NCBI GenBank assembly: GCA_024708885.1
Contig: JANJXT010000039.1
Location: 27,783-91,782 of the forward strand
DNA: 64,000 nt
Direction: 5' to 3'
Origin: Thiobacillus sp.
Lineage (GTDB): Bacteria > Pseudomonadota > Gammaproteobacteria > Burkholderiales > Thiobacillaceae
The notes under the pieces are model-generated. The model was given only the letters and a program-made list of their open reading frames with translations. It had not been told where the DNA came from and ran no database searches. Position 1 is the first letter of the stretch. The number at the start of each line of letters is the position of its first letter. A program made the position numbers and the translations under genes. Of the stretch, positions 31,485-40,696 are shown piece after piece.

Positions 31485-32684
31485 TCATGCGGCAAGCTCG
31501 CCCACCAGACGGGTGCGCTGCGCGGTTTCCGCCCCGGTGAGCGCAAACCCCTGCAAGCTGCCGTCGGCGTCGACGTGCAGCGCGCACACGCCCTCTTCGC
31601 CGCATGTCACCTGCCAGCCGCCGATACTGCCGGGTTTCGGCGGCAACACCGCCACCGGATGCACGGGCGTTTTCACCATCACCGGCATGGCCGGGTAGAC
31701 GACGCGCGTCGGCGTGCCGGTGAGCGTGGCGGCCAGCGCGCGCGCCTGCACCATCAAGGGCTGCACGTAAGGCAGGTTGACGCCGTCGACTTCGGCACAG
31801 TCGCCCAGCGCATAGACATGCGGGACGCTGGCCTGCAACAGGCTGTCGACCTGAATGCCGCGCCCGGTGGCGATGCCGGCGCCCGCGGCGAGCGCGGTGC
31901 TGGGCCGCAGGCCGATCGCCGAGAGCACCACGTCAGCGGCAAGCGTCTCGCCATTGTCGAGCGCGACGTCGAACCCTGCTGCACGGCGTGCCACGCTCCG
32001 CCCGGTGCGGCCGAAGTGCCAGCGCACGCCGATGCTGGCGAGGCTGTCGGCAAGCCGCTGCCCGGCTTCGGCGGGCAACAGCCGCTCCAGCGGCCAGTCG
32101 CCAAGATGCACCACGTCGACCGCGTAACCCGCCTGCGCGAGATCGTTGGCAAACTCGCAGCCGATCAGGCCGCCGCCGAGCACCGCGATGCGCTGTTTGC
32201 CCGCGATGGCGTCACGGAAGACGGCGTAATCGGCGAGATCGTTCACCGTCAGCACCGCCTCCGCACCGTCGCCGTCAAGGCCATGCGGAAAGGGATCGGC
32301 GCCGAGCGCGAGAACCAGGCGAGCGTAGCCGAGCTCGCCACGATCGGTGTCCAGCCGCTGCCGCGCCGTATCGATGCCCGTCACGCGGGTGTGCGTGAGG
32401 AGGGTGGCGCGCTGCTCGGCAGCCATTTTTTCCGCCGCAGCACCGGCCAGCGCTGCGGGGGCCTTGCCGGCAGCGAGCGCGTTCGACAGATTGGGTTTCG
32501 AATAGAAGGTGCCGTCGTCCGCCGTGACCAGCGTGACCGGCACGGCCGCATCGCGCTTGCGGATTTCCTTCAGCAGGGTGTAGCCCGCCAGGCCGGAACC
32601 GACGATGACGATCGAGCCGCCGGGGCTCGTCGTGTGCGCCCCACCCTCCTGGGCAGGAACACTTGAAACAGGGGACGCAGACAT
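31485..32684 (-). CDS. rubredoxin reductase-type FAD/NAD(P)H oxidoreductase
   Basis: 399 residues with two dinucleotide folds: FAD-binding IVIVGSGLAGYTLLKEI near the start, the NAD(P)H site AVLGGGLIGCEFANDL in the middle, and the second FAD motif VYALGDCAEV. The C-terminal part is short, like rubredoxin-NAD+ reductases and unlike disulfide reductases, and there is no CxxxxC active disulfide. The rubredoxin gene ends 70 bases upstream and rubrerythrin precedes that, so electrons probably pass NAD(P)H to reductase to rubredoxin to rubrerythrin for peroxide removal. Confidence 0.9.
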   Translation of the reverse strand: MSASPVSSVPAQEGGAHTTSPGGSIVIVGSGLAGYTLLKEIRKRDAAVPVTLVTADDGTFYSKPNLSNALAAGKAPAALAGAAAEKMAAEQRATLLTHTRVTGIDTARQRLDTDRGELGYARLVLALGADPFPHGLDGDGAEAVLTVNDLADYAVFRDAIAGKQRIAVLGGGLIGCEFANDLAQAGYAVDVVHLGDWPLERLLPAEAGQRLADSLASIGVRWHFGRTGRSVARRAAGFDVALDNGETLAADVVLSAIGLRPSTALAAGAGIATGRGIQVDSLLQASVPHVYALGDCAEVDGVNLPYVQPLMVQARALAATLTGTPTRVVYPAMPVMVKTPVHPVAVLPPKPGSIGGWQVTCGEEGVCALHVDADGSLQGFALTGAETAQRTRLVGELAA

Positions 32685-32754
32685 GGTGTTCTCCAGTGGG
32701 TCAGTCGGGGGGCGCCCATGCGATGCACCAGGCGCGCCCCATGGTCAGACAACG

Positions 32755-32928
32755 TCAGGCGGCTGTGATCTCGACCATCTCGAAGTCGGTCTTCGCCACC
32801 CCGCACTCCGGGCATTCCCAACTCTCGGGCACGTCTTCCCAGCGGGTGCCGGGCGCGATGCCGTGCTCGGGATCGCCTTTGGTTTCGTCGTAGATGTAAC
32901 CGCACACAATGCATTGCCAGGCTTTCAT
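32755..32928 (-). CDS. rubredoxin
   Basis: 57 residues. The two iron-binding knuckles are CIVCGYIYD and [12 protein letters not shown], giving the C-x2-C ... C-x2-C site of a single iron. Between them [17 protein letters not shown] is the standard rubredoxin linker. A cytoplasmic one-electron carrier. The ATG at 32928 has AAAGGAAA upstream. Lies between the rubrerythrin and reductase genes on the same strand; since this rubrerythrin has lost its own rubredoxin domain, this protein is its likely donor. Confidence 0.95.
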   Translation of the reverse strand: MKAWQCIVCGYIYDETKGDPEHGIAPGTRWEDVPESWECPECGVAKTDFEMVEITAA

Positions 32929-32972
32929 GATGTTTCCTTTCCAGAAAAAGTAGTCAATCGATCGGTCTATGG

Positions 32973-33446
32973 TCAGGCGCTGATCGCGTCCTTCTGCGCC
33001 TGGTAGTGTTTCGCGTGCTTTTCCTCGACCCTGGCCAGCGCCGCGAAGCGCTTGGCGGCCTTTTCCAGCACACCCTTGAACATTTCCGCGTGTTCCTTCG
33101 ATTCGGCGATCTGCTCGTCGATTTCGGCGACCGCATCGGTACGGCCTTCGATCATCGCCTCGTGGCGGAACTTCGGATACATCTCGGTGTATTCATAGGT
33201 TTCGCCCTCGATCGCATACTGCAGGCATTTTTCCGGCGTCATGGTCTCGGCGGCGAACAGCAGTTCGGCGTGGCCGAAGGCATGAAGCATTTCCTGCGCT
33301 GCGGTGTCCTCGAACACGCGGGCCGTTTCCTCGTCGCCGACCTTGCGGCACAGGCGCGCGAACCACATGTACTTGATGTGGGCCATCGACTCGCCGGCGA
33401 ACGCGGCTTCAAGGTTCTGGATGGTGGGGGACTTGACGTTCTGCAT
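32973..33446 (-). CDS. rubrerythrin (erythrin type, no rubredoxin domain)
   Basis: 157 residues, a four-helix ferritin-like diiron protein. Iron ligands are in [15 protein letters not shown] (first Glu and nearby), [20 protein letters not shown] (Glu plus E-x2-H), [14 protein letters not shown] and [17 protein letters not shown]. It ends without the C-terminal rubredoxin knuckles present in classical rubrerythrin. It reduces hydrogen peroxide in the cytoplasm. The ATG at 33446 has AGGAG eight bases upstream. First gene of rubrerythrin-rubredoxin-reductase, with a promoter candidate at 33493-33522. Confidence 0.93.
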   Translation of the reverse strand: MQNVKSPTIQNLEAAFAGESMAHIKYMWFARLCRKVGDEETARVFEDTAAQEMLHAFGHAELLFAAETMTPEKCLQYAIEGETYEYTEMYPKFRHEAMIEGRTDAVAEIDEQIAESKEHAEMFKGVLEKAAKRFAALARVEEKHAKHYQAQKDAISA

Positions 33447-33492
33447 GATCGGCTCCTGTGGTTGATTTACGATGTCAATCAAGACAGGAGAG

Positions 33493-33522
33493 ATATTAGA
33501 AAAAACCAATCATTCAATCCAA
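33493..33522 (-). promoter_or_regulatory. candidate promoter of the rubrerythrin operon
   Basis: On the minus strand TTGGAT (33522-33517), 18 bases, TAATAT (33498-33493), about 45 bases before the ATG. Inverted repeats lie on both sides: TTGATT-N9-AATCAA (33462-33482) and ATTGAT-GTT-ATCAAT (33544-33558), possibly operators. Confidence 0.35.
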
Positions 33523-33580
33523 CGGATATTATTCATGGTCACGATTGATGTTATCAATCTCACGCGCCCGGTGGCGGCGC

Positions 33581-36500
33581 TCAGGCCGACGGCGGGCGCA
33601 TGCGTCGCAACGCCGCTTCCAGGCGCGCCATACTGACGTAGAAGGTCGGGGTGATGTAAAGGGTCAACAACTGCGAGAAGACCAGCCCGCCAACCACCGC
33701 GATGCCGAGGGGGCGGCGGGCCTCTCCGCCGGCGCCGAAGCCGATGGCGATGGGCAGCGTGGCGAAGATGGCGGCGAAGGTCGTCATCATGATCGGCCGC
33801 AGGCGCACCAGGCTCGCCTCGACGATGGCATCCTCCGCGGTGAGGCCCGCGCGCTGCCGGGTGAGGGCGAAGTCGATCATCATGATGCCGTTTTTCTTCA
33901 CCAGCCCGACCAGCAGGATGATGCCGACGAAGCTGAACACGTTGAGTTCGGCGTCGGCCAGCAGCAGCACGAGCAGCGCGCCGAATCCCGCCAGCGGCAG
34001 CGCGGTGAGGATGGTGAGCGGATGGCCGAGGTGCTCGTAGAGCACCGCGAGCACCATGTAGATCACGATGACGGTGAACAGCAGCAACAGCGGCAGTTGC
34101 ACCGTCGACTCCTGGAATTTCTGCGCGGCGCCGGTGAACTGCACGGCGACCTCGGGCGGCGCGACGTCACGCGCCGCGGCCCGTGCCGCGGCAAGCGCGG
34201 TGTCGAGCGAGACGCCGGGCGCCAGCCCGAACGACAGGGTGACGGCCGGCTGCTGCCCGTAGTGGTACACCGCAACCGGGCCAACGCCGGCCTCCACGCG
34301 TGCCAGCGCATCGAGCCGCACGATGCCGCCGCTCGCGGTTCGCAGCGGCAGCTGCCCGATCACCGCCGGGTCGAGCTGCGCTTCGGGCAGGGCCTTGACG
34401 CGGATCACGTACTGGTCGGCGGCGGCGTAGATTTCACCGACGCGGCGTCCACCGAACGCGTCGTAAAGCGCCTGCTGCAGCTGCTCGGTACTGATGCCGA
34501 GACGTGCCGCGGCAAGCGTATCGGGCACGACACGCAGCTCCGGATTGTTGAGTTCGAGATTGCTGTTGACGTCGACCAGCATCGGCAACTCGTCCAGCCG
34601 CTTTTCCACCACGACCGCCGCCTGCTTGAGCACATCGAAGTCTCCTGCGATGAGCGTCAACTGGTAGTCGCTGCTGCTGATCAGCGAGCCGACGTTGATC
34701 GAGGCCGGATTGGTGAAGGTGATGTTGGCGCCACCGAGGCCGCGCGTCGCCGCGCGCAGCTCGTCGATGATCGTATCCGCGCCGGCACGCGTATCGCGCG
34801 GCGCGAGGCGCATCACCAGACGGCCGAGGTTGCTGCCCGTAGTGCCGCCGCCGCCCTGCCCGGCCGACGACATCAGGCCTTCGACCGCCGGATGCGCCTG
34901 CACGCGGGCGGCGAGTTCCTGCTGGCGCCGCGACAGCTCCTCGAAGGGGATGCCTTCGGGATACTGGACGCTGGCGAAAATCATGCCGGAGTCGACGCGC
35001 GGAATGAAGCCCTGCTTGACCGCGCCGGCGAGCCACAGCATGGCGCCGAACACCGCGGCCGACACCAGCAGCATGGTTCCGCGATGACGCATCGAGGCGC
35101 GCAGCGTCACCGCATAGGCATCACGAAACCGGCCGAATGCGGCATCGAACCCGCGCGACAGCATGTTGTCCGGCGCTCCGGGCGCCAGGCCGCGTGCGCA
35201 CAGCATGGGCGTGAGCGTCAGCGCCACCACGCCGGAGAGCAGCACGGCGACACCGATCGACACCGCGAATTCCTGGAACAGGCGCCCGATCATGTCGCCC
35301 ATGAACAGGATGGGCAGGAACACCGCGGCGAGCGAGACGGTCATCGACACCACGGTGAAACCGATTTCCTGTGCGCCGTCGAGTGCCGCCTGCAGGCGGG
35401 ACTTGCCCATGTCGAGGTGGCGCGCGATGTTCTCGATCATCACCACCGCGTCGTCGACAACGAAGCCGATCGCCAGAGTGATGGCCATCAGCGACAGGTT
35501 GTTGAGGCTGTAGCCGGCCAGGTGCATGAAGGCGAAGGTGCCGAGCAGCGAACTTGGCAGCACCAGCGCGGCAATCAGCGTCGCCCGCAGATTGTGCAGG
35601 AAGGCATAGATGACCAGGATCACCAGCGCGAGCGCCAGCAGCAGGGTGAAATTCACTTCGTGCAGCGAGTCGCGCACGAAGCGCGAGCGGTCGGAATGCA
35701 CCTGCAGGCGCACGCCGTCGGGCAGTTCCGCCTCGATCTCCGGCAGCATGGCGCGGATGCGCTCGGCCACCTCGACGGTGTTCGCGCCGGGCTGACGCTG
35801 CACCGCCAGCACGATGGCGCGCGTGCCGTTGTACCAGGTGCGCGCCTTGTCGTTCTCCACGCTGTCTTCCGCGCGGCCGAGGTCGCGCACGCGCAATGCC
35901 GCGCCGTCGCGGTAGGCGACGATGACCTCGCCGAAATCCTCGGCATCGGCGCGCGCCGCCGGCGCCTTCACCGTGTACGAGCGCGTCGCGCCGTCGAGCG
36001 TGCCGGACGGCAGGTTGGGATTGGCCGCCTGCACCGCACGGATGACGTCGGCAAAGGTGAGGCCCCGCTGTTGCAGGCGGGCGGGGTCGAGATACAGGCT
36101 GAGGGCGTATTTCTGGCCGCCGAACACCAGCACCTGCGCCACCCCCGGCAGCCCTGTGAGGCGCTGCACGACGCGCGCGTCGGCAATGGCGTCGAGCTCG
36201 GTGAGCGGCAGCCGTTCCGCGGACAGGGCGAGGTAGAGAATCGGCGAGTCGGCCGGGTTGAGCTTGCGCAACTGCGGCGGGTCGATACCCGGTGGCAGGC
36301 GGCCCATGGCCTGCGCCATGGCGGTCTGCACATCCTGCGCGGCGGCGTCGATGTCGCGGTCGAGCGTGAATTGCAGCGTGATGCTGGTCGAACCCTGGCT
36401 CGACTGCGAACTCATCGACTCGATCCCCGCCACCGTGGCAAGCTGTCGTTCCAGCGGCCGCGCCACCGTGGCGGCCATGGTTTCCGGGTTGGCGCCGGGC

Positions 36501-36652
36501 AGCGACGCCGACACGCGCAAGGTAGGGAAATCGACCTGCGGCAGGTCGTTGACCGGCAGCAGCCGGTAGGCGAGCGCGCCCAGCAGCGCCATCGCGAGCA
36601 CCAGCATCAGGGTGGCGACCGGGCGCTCGATGAAGGGGCGCGAAATATTCAT
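33581..36652 (-). CDS. RND multidrug efflux pump, inner-membrane subunit (MdtB/AcrB family)
   Basis: About 1023 residues with the RND layout: first membrane helix at the start (NISRPFIERPVATLMLVLAM), a large periplasmic loop, six helices, a second loop and five helices. The proton-relay aspartates are visible in GFVVDDAVVMIEN, and late helices contain GLVKKNGIMMIDFAL. It exports drugs or other amphiphiles using proton flow, together with the fusion protein and TolC-like channel encoded just before it. The close HAE1 relatives are MdtB/MdtC-type pumps. Start at ATG 36652; longer frames upstream add charged sequence and no better site. Confidence 0.95.
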   Translation of the reverse strand: MNISRPFIERPVATLMLVLAMALLGALAYRLLPVNDLPQVDFPTLRVSASLPGANPETMAATVARPLERQLATVAGIESMSSQSSQGSTSITLQFTLDRDIDAAAQDVQTAMAQAMGRLPPGIDPPQLRKLNPADSPILYLALSAERLPLTELDAIADARVVQRLTGLPGVAQVLVFGGQKYALSLYLDPARLQQRGLTFADVIRAVQAANPNLPSGTLDGATRSYTVKAPAARADAEDFGEVIVAYRDGAALRVRDLGRAEDSVENDKARTWYNGTRAIVLAVQRQPGANTVEVAERIRAMLPEIEAELPDGVRLQVHSDRSRFVRDSLHEVNFTLLLALALVILVIYAFLHNLRATLIAALVLPSSLLGTFAFMHLAGYSLNNLSLMAITLAIGFVVDDAVVMIENIARHLDMGKSRLQAALDGAQEIGFTVVSMTVSLAAVFLPILFMGDMIGRLFQEFAVSIGVAVLLSGVVALTLTPMLCARGLAPGAPDNMLSRGFDAAFGRFRDAYAVTLRASMRHRGTMLLVSAAVFGAMLWLAGAVKQGFIPRVDSGMIFASVQYPEGIPFEELSRRQQELAARVQAHPAVEGLMSSAGQGGGGTTGSNLGRLVMRLAPRDTRAGADTIIDELRAATRGLGGANITFTNPASINVGSLISSSDYQLTLIAGDFDVLKQAAVVVEKRLDELPMLVDVNSNLELNNPELRVVPDTLAAARLGISTEQLQQALYDAFGGRRVGEIYAAADQYVIRVKALPEAQLDPAVIGQLPLRTASGGIVRLDALARVEAGVGPVAVYHYGQQPAVTLSFGLAPGVSLDTALAAARAAARDVAPPEVAVQFTGAAQKFQESTVQLPLLLLFTVIVIYMVLAVLYEHLGHPLTILTALPLAGFGALLVLLLADAELNVFSFVGIILLVGLVKKNGIMMIDFALTRQRAGLTAEDAIVEASLVRLRPIMMTTFAAIFATLPIAIGFGAGGEARRPLGIAVVGGLVFSQLLTLYITPTFYVSMARLEAALRRMRPPSA

Positions 36653-36767
36653 GCGTGGCGGATTTCTTGATCCGCGACGGGCGCGAAGCCGAAGCGGCAC
36701 GCATCCGGCCGGCGCGCCGGTCCCCGGCCGCCCTGTGCGCAGCCACGCCCGTTTGACCTCGCATGGG

Positions 36768-37877
36768 TCATCGCGCTGTTTCCTCTTTGACCGTGCTGCC
36801 CGCTTTCAGCCGCTTGGGAATTTCCGTCAGCACCGCTTCGTTCTCGCGCAGCTCGCCAGCGAGCGCGGCTTCACCATCAAGACGGCGCAGCAGGCGCACC
36901 GGCTGCAGTGCCGCCTTGCCGTCGCGCACCACGTAGACGTAATCGCCCTGCTGTCCGTATTGCAGCGCCGCCTCCGGCACCACCCGCGCACCAGGTTCGA
37001 CACCGACGAAGAGACGCACGCGCACACCCTGTCCGGACAGCAGCGCGCCGGGGTCGGCGAGCCGCAGCTTCACCGGCACGGTGCCGGTCGCGGCGTCGAT
37101 CTGCGCATCGGCGAACACCAGCGCCGCGCGCAGCGGCGCCGCATTCGCCGTGTCGTCGAACACCTCGGCCTCGACCCGGCCGCGCGTGCGCGCCGCGGCA
37201 AGCGCCGGCCAGTCCTGCTCGGCGACGGCGGCGCGCACGTCGAGCGTGCCCGGTGCGAGTATCGTGGTCAGCGCCTCGCCGCCGGCCTGCACCAGGCTGC
37301 CCTCGCGCACCGCGATGCGGCCGATACGCCCGGCGATCGGCGCACGCATCTGCGCGTACCCGACGTCGAGTTGTGCGCCCTGCATCTCCGCCTGCGCCCC
37401 ACCGGCGCGCGCACGCACCGCTTCCAGTGCGACCAGCGCATCGTCGTATTCCTGGCGGCTGATGTAGCCGGATGTTTGCAACGGCGCCAGGCGCGCGAGT
37501 TTCTTCTCCGCCTCGGCCATCTCGGCGCGCGCACCCGCGAGGGCTGCGCGCGCCTGTTCGATGCGCGCCTGCGCCGGGCGGGCGTCGAGGCTGAACAGCA
37601 GCTGCCCCGCACGCACGCTGTCGCCTTCCTGCACGTGCTGGCGCAGCACGGCCCCCCCCACCTGGGCGACGAGCGCAACCTGTTGCGCGGCGTCCACCGT
37701 GCCGGGCAGTTCGATCAGCACCGGAAAATCGCGCACCGCCACCGGCACGGTGCGCACCGCGATCGCACGATCGCCCCCTGCCGCGCTGTCCCTGGACGCA
37801 TCCAGCTGTTGCAGGCGCCACACCACGCCGGCGGCCAGTGCAAGGACGATGAGCGCGGCGACAATGCGAGTTTTCAT
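36768..37877 (-). CDS. RND efflux periplasmic adaptor (membrane fusion protein)
   Basis: 369 residues. A single N-terminal membrane anchor (about residues 4-22) without lipobox is followed by the two halves of the lipoyl domain (PGTVDAAQQVALVAQVGGAV and QMRAPIAGRIGRIAVREGSL) around a helical hairpin (RIEQARAALAGARAEMAEAE). Beta-barrel and proximal domains follow, with GTVPVKLRLADPGALLSGQG. It bridges the inner-membrane pump and the outer-membrane channel. The gene lies between the TolC-like gene, whose stop region overlaps its ATG (ATGA), and the RND pump 115 bases downstream. Confidence 0.93.
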   Translation of the reverse strand: MKTRIVAALIVLALAAGVVWRLQQLDASRDSAAGGDRAIAVRTVPVAVRDFPVLIELPGTVDAAQQVALVAQVGGAVLRQHVQEGDSVRAGQLLFSLDARPAQARIEQARAALAGARAEMAEAEKKLARLAPLQTSGYISRQEYDDALVALEAVRARAGGAQAEMQGAQLDVGYAQMRAPIAGRIGRIAVREGSLVQAGGEALTTILAPGTLDVRAAVAEQDWPALAAARTRGRVEAEVFDDTANAAPLRAALVFADAQIDAATGTVPVKLRLADPGALLSGQGVRVRLFVGVEPGARVVPEAALQYGQQGDYVYVVRDGKAALQPVRLLRRLDGEAALAGELRENEAVLTEIPKRLKAGSTVKEETAR

Positions 37878-39259
37878 GGGTGTCCTTCCTGCGGGGTGGC
37901 GGGCAGCCCGCCCAGCGCATGGTTCAGGCGGGAAAACGCCGCCAGCCAGTCGGTGTCGGCCTGCGCGCGTGCCTGACGGGCGCGTGCGAGGTCCGCCTGC
38001 GCGGTGAGGAGTTCGAGCAGGCTGCCGACCCCTGCCTCGTAGCGCGACGCCGCGGCGCGCCCCGATTCGCTCGCACTGTCGAACTGCACGGCAACGAGTG
38101 CGCGCGCCGCCTGCGCATCGCGCGCATCGTGATAGGCGTCGACCACCGCACGCGCGACATCGGTGCGTCCCGCGTCGGCCTCGGCGTCGAGCCGTTCTGC
38201 CTCGCGTTCGGCGGCGCGCGCCAGAGCACGCAGACGGCCGCCGTCGACCAGCGGCAGGGTGACGTTGACGCCGATGTTGTAGGTGCTCGACGGGATACGG
38301 TCGTCTTCCAGAAAGAAGGTGCGTCCCGTGCCGGCGGTCAGCGCCAGCACAGGCCAGCGCGCCGCCCGCGCCTGCACGGCGTCGTGCCGTGCCGCCCCGG
38401 CGGCGGCGCGCAGTGCCCGCAAGTCGGGGCGCTGCCGTTCCGCCTCGGCAAGCAGGTCGGCCAGCAGCGCATCCACCTCGGGCGGCGGCGGACTCTCCCA
38501 GTCGAGCACCAGCGTCTGGGTCTGCGGCAGGCCGGCTGCCTGTTTCAGCGCCGCATCCGCCTTGGCACGGTCGCGTTCGGCCAGCTGGCGCGCGCGCTGC
38601 GCCTCGGCGAGTGCGGCGCGTGCGCGCAATTCGTCGGCACGCGAGGCAAGCCCGCCGCGCAGGCGAATCGCGACGGCATCGAGACTGGCGCGCAGCGCGG
38701 TCTCCTGTTCCGCGTCCGCATCGACCCGCGCGCGCGCCGCCATGACCGCAAAAGCGGCCGCCTCGACCTCGGCGATCACGTCCTGCAGCACCCGGTCGTT
38801 TTGCAGCAGGCGCGCGATCAACTGATAGCGCTGCGCCTCGATGCCCGCGCTGCGTGCACCGAAGTCGTGGATGAGATAGTTCAGCGCGAGGCTCGGGCCG
38901 TAGCGATGGAGCGTAGGCGCGGTCGCGCCGGAACTCGACAGCGCGCGGCTCTGCGTGAACGCGAACTGCGCGGTCAGCGTCGGCCAGCGCGCCGCTTCGG
39001 CTTCATCCAGCCGCGCCGCCTCCACCTGAATCGCCAGCCATGCGGCGCGCGACGCCGCGCGCGTGCGCAGCGCATGCTCGGTGAGCGCCGCAAGGCTGGT
39101 GAAGCGCACGGTATCGGACGCGACAGCCGACGCGGCGACCGGCGCCGGCGCCGGCAACGCATCGAGCCGCAGCCAGAACTCGCCCGGACGCGGCGGCAGG
39201 TCCAGCGCCACGGCACTCGACCCCACAAGACAGAAGGGGATTAGCAGCAGAAATCTCAA
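37874..39259 (-). CDS. TolC-family outer-membrane efflux protein
   Basis: 461 residues: signal peptide (MRFLLLIPFCLVGSSAVA), then two repeats of the outer-membrane-efflux domain made of long coiled helices (RTRAASRAAWLAIQVEAARL, ALAEAQRARQLAERDRAKAD) and short barrel strands (TYNIGVNVTLPLVDGG). It forms the outer-membrane duct of the tripartite pump. First gene of the efflux operon, ATG at 39259, followed by the fusion protein with a four-base overlap. No dedicated regulator lies nearby; the next upstream gene is the DUF202 protein 59 bases away. Confidence 0.92.
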   Translation of the reverse strand: MRFLLLIPFCLVGSSAVALDLPPRPGEFWLRLDALPAPAPVAASAVASDTVRFTSLAALTEHALRTRAASRAAWLAIQVEAARLDEAEAARWPTLTAQFAFTQSRALSSSGATAPTLHRYGPSLALNYLIHDFGARSAGIEAQRYQLIARLLQNDRVLQDVIAEVEAAAFAVMAARARVDADAEQETALRASLDAVAIRLRGGLASRADELRARAALAEAQRARQLAERDRAKADAALKQAAGLPQTQTLVLDWESPPPPEVDALLADLLAEAERQRPDLRALRAAAGAARHDAVQARAARWPVLALTAGTGRTFFLEDDRIPSSTYNIGVNVTLPLVDGGRLRALARAAEREAERLDAEADAGRTDVARAVVDAYHDARDAQAARALVAVQFDSASESGRAAASRYEAGVGSLLELLTAQADLARARQARAQADTDWLAAFSRLNHALGGLPATPQEGHP

Positions 39260-39318
39260 GATGGTCCGATTCTAAAGGAGTCCGGGGCGAGGTGATGAGG
39301 TTCAAGTCCGACAGACGC

Positions 39319-39687
39319 CTAGAGTTCGTAAAACAGATATGCAAGCAGCGCGCAGCCCAGCACCAGCACCGAGAGGTTCATGGCGGGCCCCGGCCAGGTG
39401 AGATAGCCCTGCGGAATCTCGGCCGGCCCGAGGCTTGCGAGCACGCGCCGGAACTGCACGACCGCGAGCGCAATCGCGGCCAGCGCCAGAACGATGAAGC
39501 CGACACCGATCCAGAAGGACAGGTCGCGCCCCGCCTGACCGAGACCGGGTCTCAGCGTATGCAGCAGCAAGCCGAAGCGCTCCAGCATGAAGCCGAACGC
39601 CATCAGCGCGAGGCCGGTGCGATTCCACGCCATCAGCGTGCGCTCGGCCGCGAAGAAGACACGTGGGTCGTCGAGCGCAGACATCAT
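39319..39687 (-). CDS. DUF202-family small membrane protein (YidH-like)
   Basis: 122 residues with the DUF202 hallmark at the N-terminus, DPRVFFAAERTLMAWNRTGLA, then three hydrophobic helices (residues about 22-40, 53-75 and 98-118). The function of YidH-type proteins is unknown. The start is the first ATG of ATGATG at 39687, giving an ATGA overlap with the oxyR stop and GGAG five bases upstream, so it is translated with oxyR. Membership of an OxyR operon might hint at oxidative stress, but that is inference. Confidence 0.85.
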   Translation of the reverse strand: MMSALDDPRVFFAAERTLMAWNRTGLALMAFGFMLERFGLLLHTLRPGLGQAGRDLSFWIGVGFIVLALAAIALAVVQFRRVLASLGPAEIPQGYLTWPGPAMNLSVLVLGCALLAYLFYEL

Positions 39688-40589
39688 GCCGTCTCCACGC
39701 CATCCGGCAGGTTCGCCTTGAACGTCGCCGCCAGCCGTTCGAAGGTCTCGGGGAACGGCGCACGCCTGCGCCACGCCAGCGCAATGGTCCGTCCCGGCGC
39801 CGGCGTCCGGAACGGCCGGATCTCGACCGACTTTCTGCTCACGCGTGGCCCGGCGTCGATCGACAGCGCCGGCAGCAGCGTCAGCCCCAATCCCATGCCG
39901 ACCATCTGGCGCAGGGTCTCCAGGCTGGTCGCACGCACTTCCTCGCGGCGGTTCTGGCGCGCGCCGCAGACGTCGAGCGCCTGGTCGCGCAGGCAATGGC
40001 CTTCGTCGAGCAGCAGCAGTTTCTCGCCCATGATGTCGGCAACCTCGAGTTCAGCACGCCTGGCCAGGGCGTGTCCGGCCGGCAGGGCGGCAAAAAAGGG
40101 CTCGTGGAACAGCGGCTCGACATGCAGCGCGTCATCGTTCACCGGCAGGGCGAGCAGCCCGGCGTCGAGCTTGCCGTCGGCAAGATGGGCCAGGATCTGC
40201 GGCGTCATTTCCTCGCGCAGCAGCAGGCGCAGGCCCGGATGCTTCCTGTGCGCCAGGGTCAGCGCGTGCGGCAGGTAGTAGGGGCCGAGCGTGGGAATGA
40301 CACCGAGATGGACCGTGCGCGCCATCGGATCCTGCGCGTGCCTGGCGAGCTCACGAATGCGCTCGGCCTCCTCGACGATGTTGCGCGCAGCAGCGAGAAT
40401 TTCCCTGCCGATCGGCGTCGGCGTGACCCGCTTCAGGCTGCGGTCGAACAGCGTGACGCCAAGGAAGGCCTCGAGTTTCTTGATCTGGGTGGACAGGGTC
40501 GACTGCGTGATGAAACAGGCGTCCGCGGCACGCCCGAAGTGGCCGTGGTCGGCCAGCGCCACCAGATACTTCAGTTCCTGCAGGGTCAT
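39684..40589 (-). CDS. oxyR: hydrogen-peroxide sensor OxyR (LysR family)
   Basis: 301 residues. LysR helix-turn-helix at the N-terminus (MTLQELKYLVALADHGHFGR, then ITQSTLSTQIKKLEAFLG). The redox site is EGHCLRDQALDVC: two cysteines spaced C-x8-C, as in OxyR, which form a disulfide on peroxide exposure and activate catalase and peroxidase genes. The ATG at 40589 is followed upstream by an inverted repeat at 40600-40622 which may be its own operator. Overlaps the DUF202 gene. Confidence 0.95.
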   Translation of the reverse strand: MTLQELKYLVALADHGHFGRAADACFITQSTLSTQIKKLEAFLGVTLFDRSLKRVTPTPIGREILAAARNIVEEAERIRELARHAQDPMARTVHLGVIPTLGPYYLPHALTLAHRKHPGLRLLLREEMTPQILAHLADGKLDAGLLALPVNDDALHVEPLFHEPFFAALPAGHALARRAELEVADIMGEKLLLLDEGHCLRDQALDVCGARQNRREEVRATSLETLRQMVGMGLGLTLLPALSIDAGPRVSRKSVEIRPFRTPAPGRTIALAWRRRAPFPETFERLAATFKANLPDGVETA

Positions 40590-40599
40590 GGGATACGTT

Positions 40600-40622
40600 C
40601 GATTCTGTCAATGAATCGATTC
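40600..40622. promoter_or_regulatory. inverted repeat between oxyR and the ZIP gene
   Basis: CGATTC (40600-40605), seven bases, GAATCG (40613-40618), partly overlapping the palindrome GAATCGATTC (40613-40622). It lies 11 bases upstream of the oxyR ATG and before the divergent transporter gene, a typical place for LysR-family autoregulation. Confidence 0.4.
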
Positions 40623-40696
40623 TAGATCATTCACGTGACAAGCGTCGCCGGCTGGTCTTAAATTCAGGTGTCGTGCGGCAAGGAGGCCGAGCACAC

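Noticed and set aside
33545..36670. 1041-codon plus-strand frame opposite the RND pump
   Set aside because: Exact shadow of the pump gene; high-GC codon bias keeps the opposite frame open. No domain in the translated product. Similar long shadows lie opposite glyS (60677-63493) and bcsA (3755-6127).
39290..39320. tRNA-like T-arm (GGTTCAAGTCC)
   Set aside because: No paired T-stem, no acceptor or anticodon arm and no CCA end around it.
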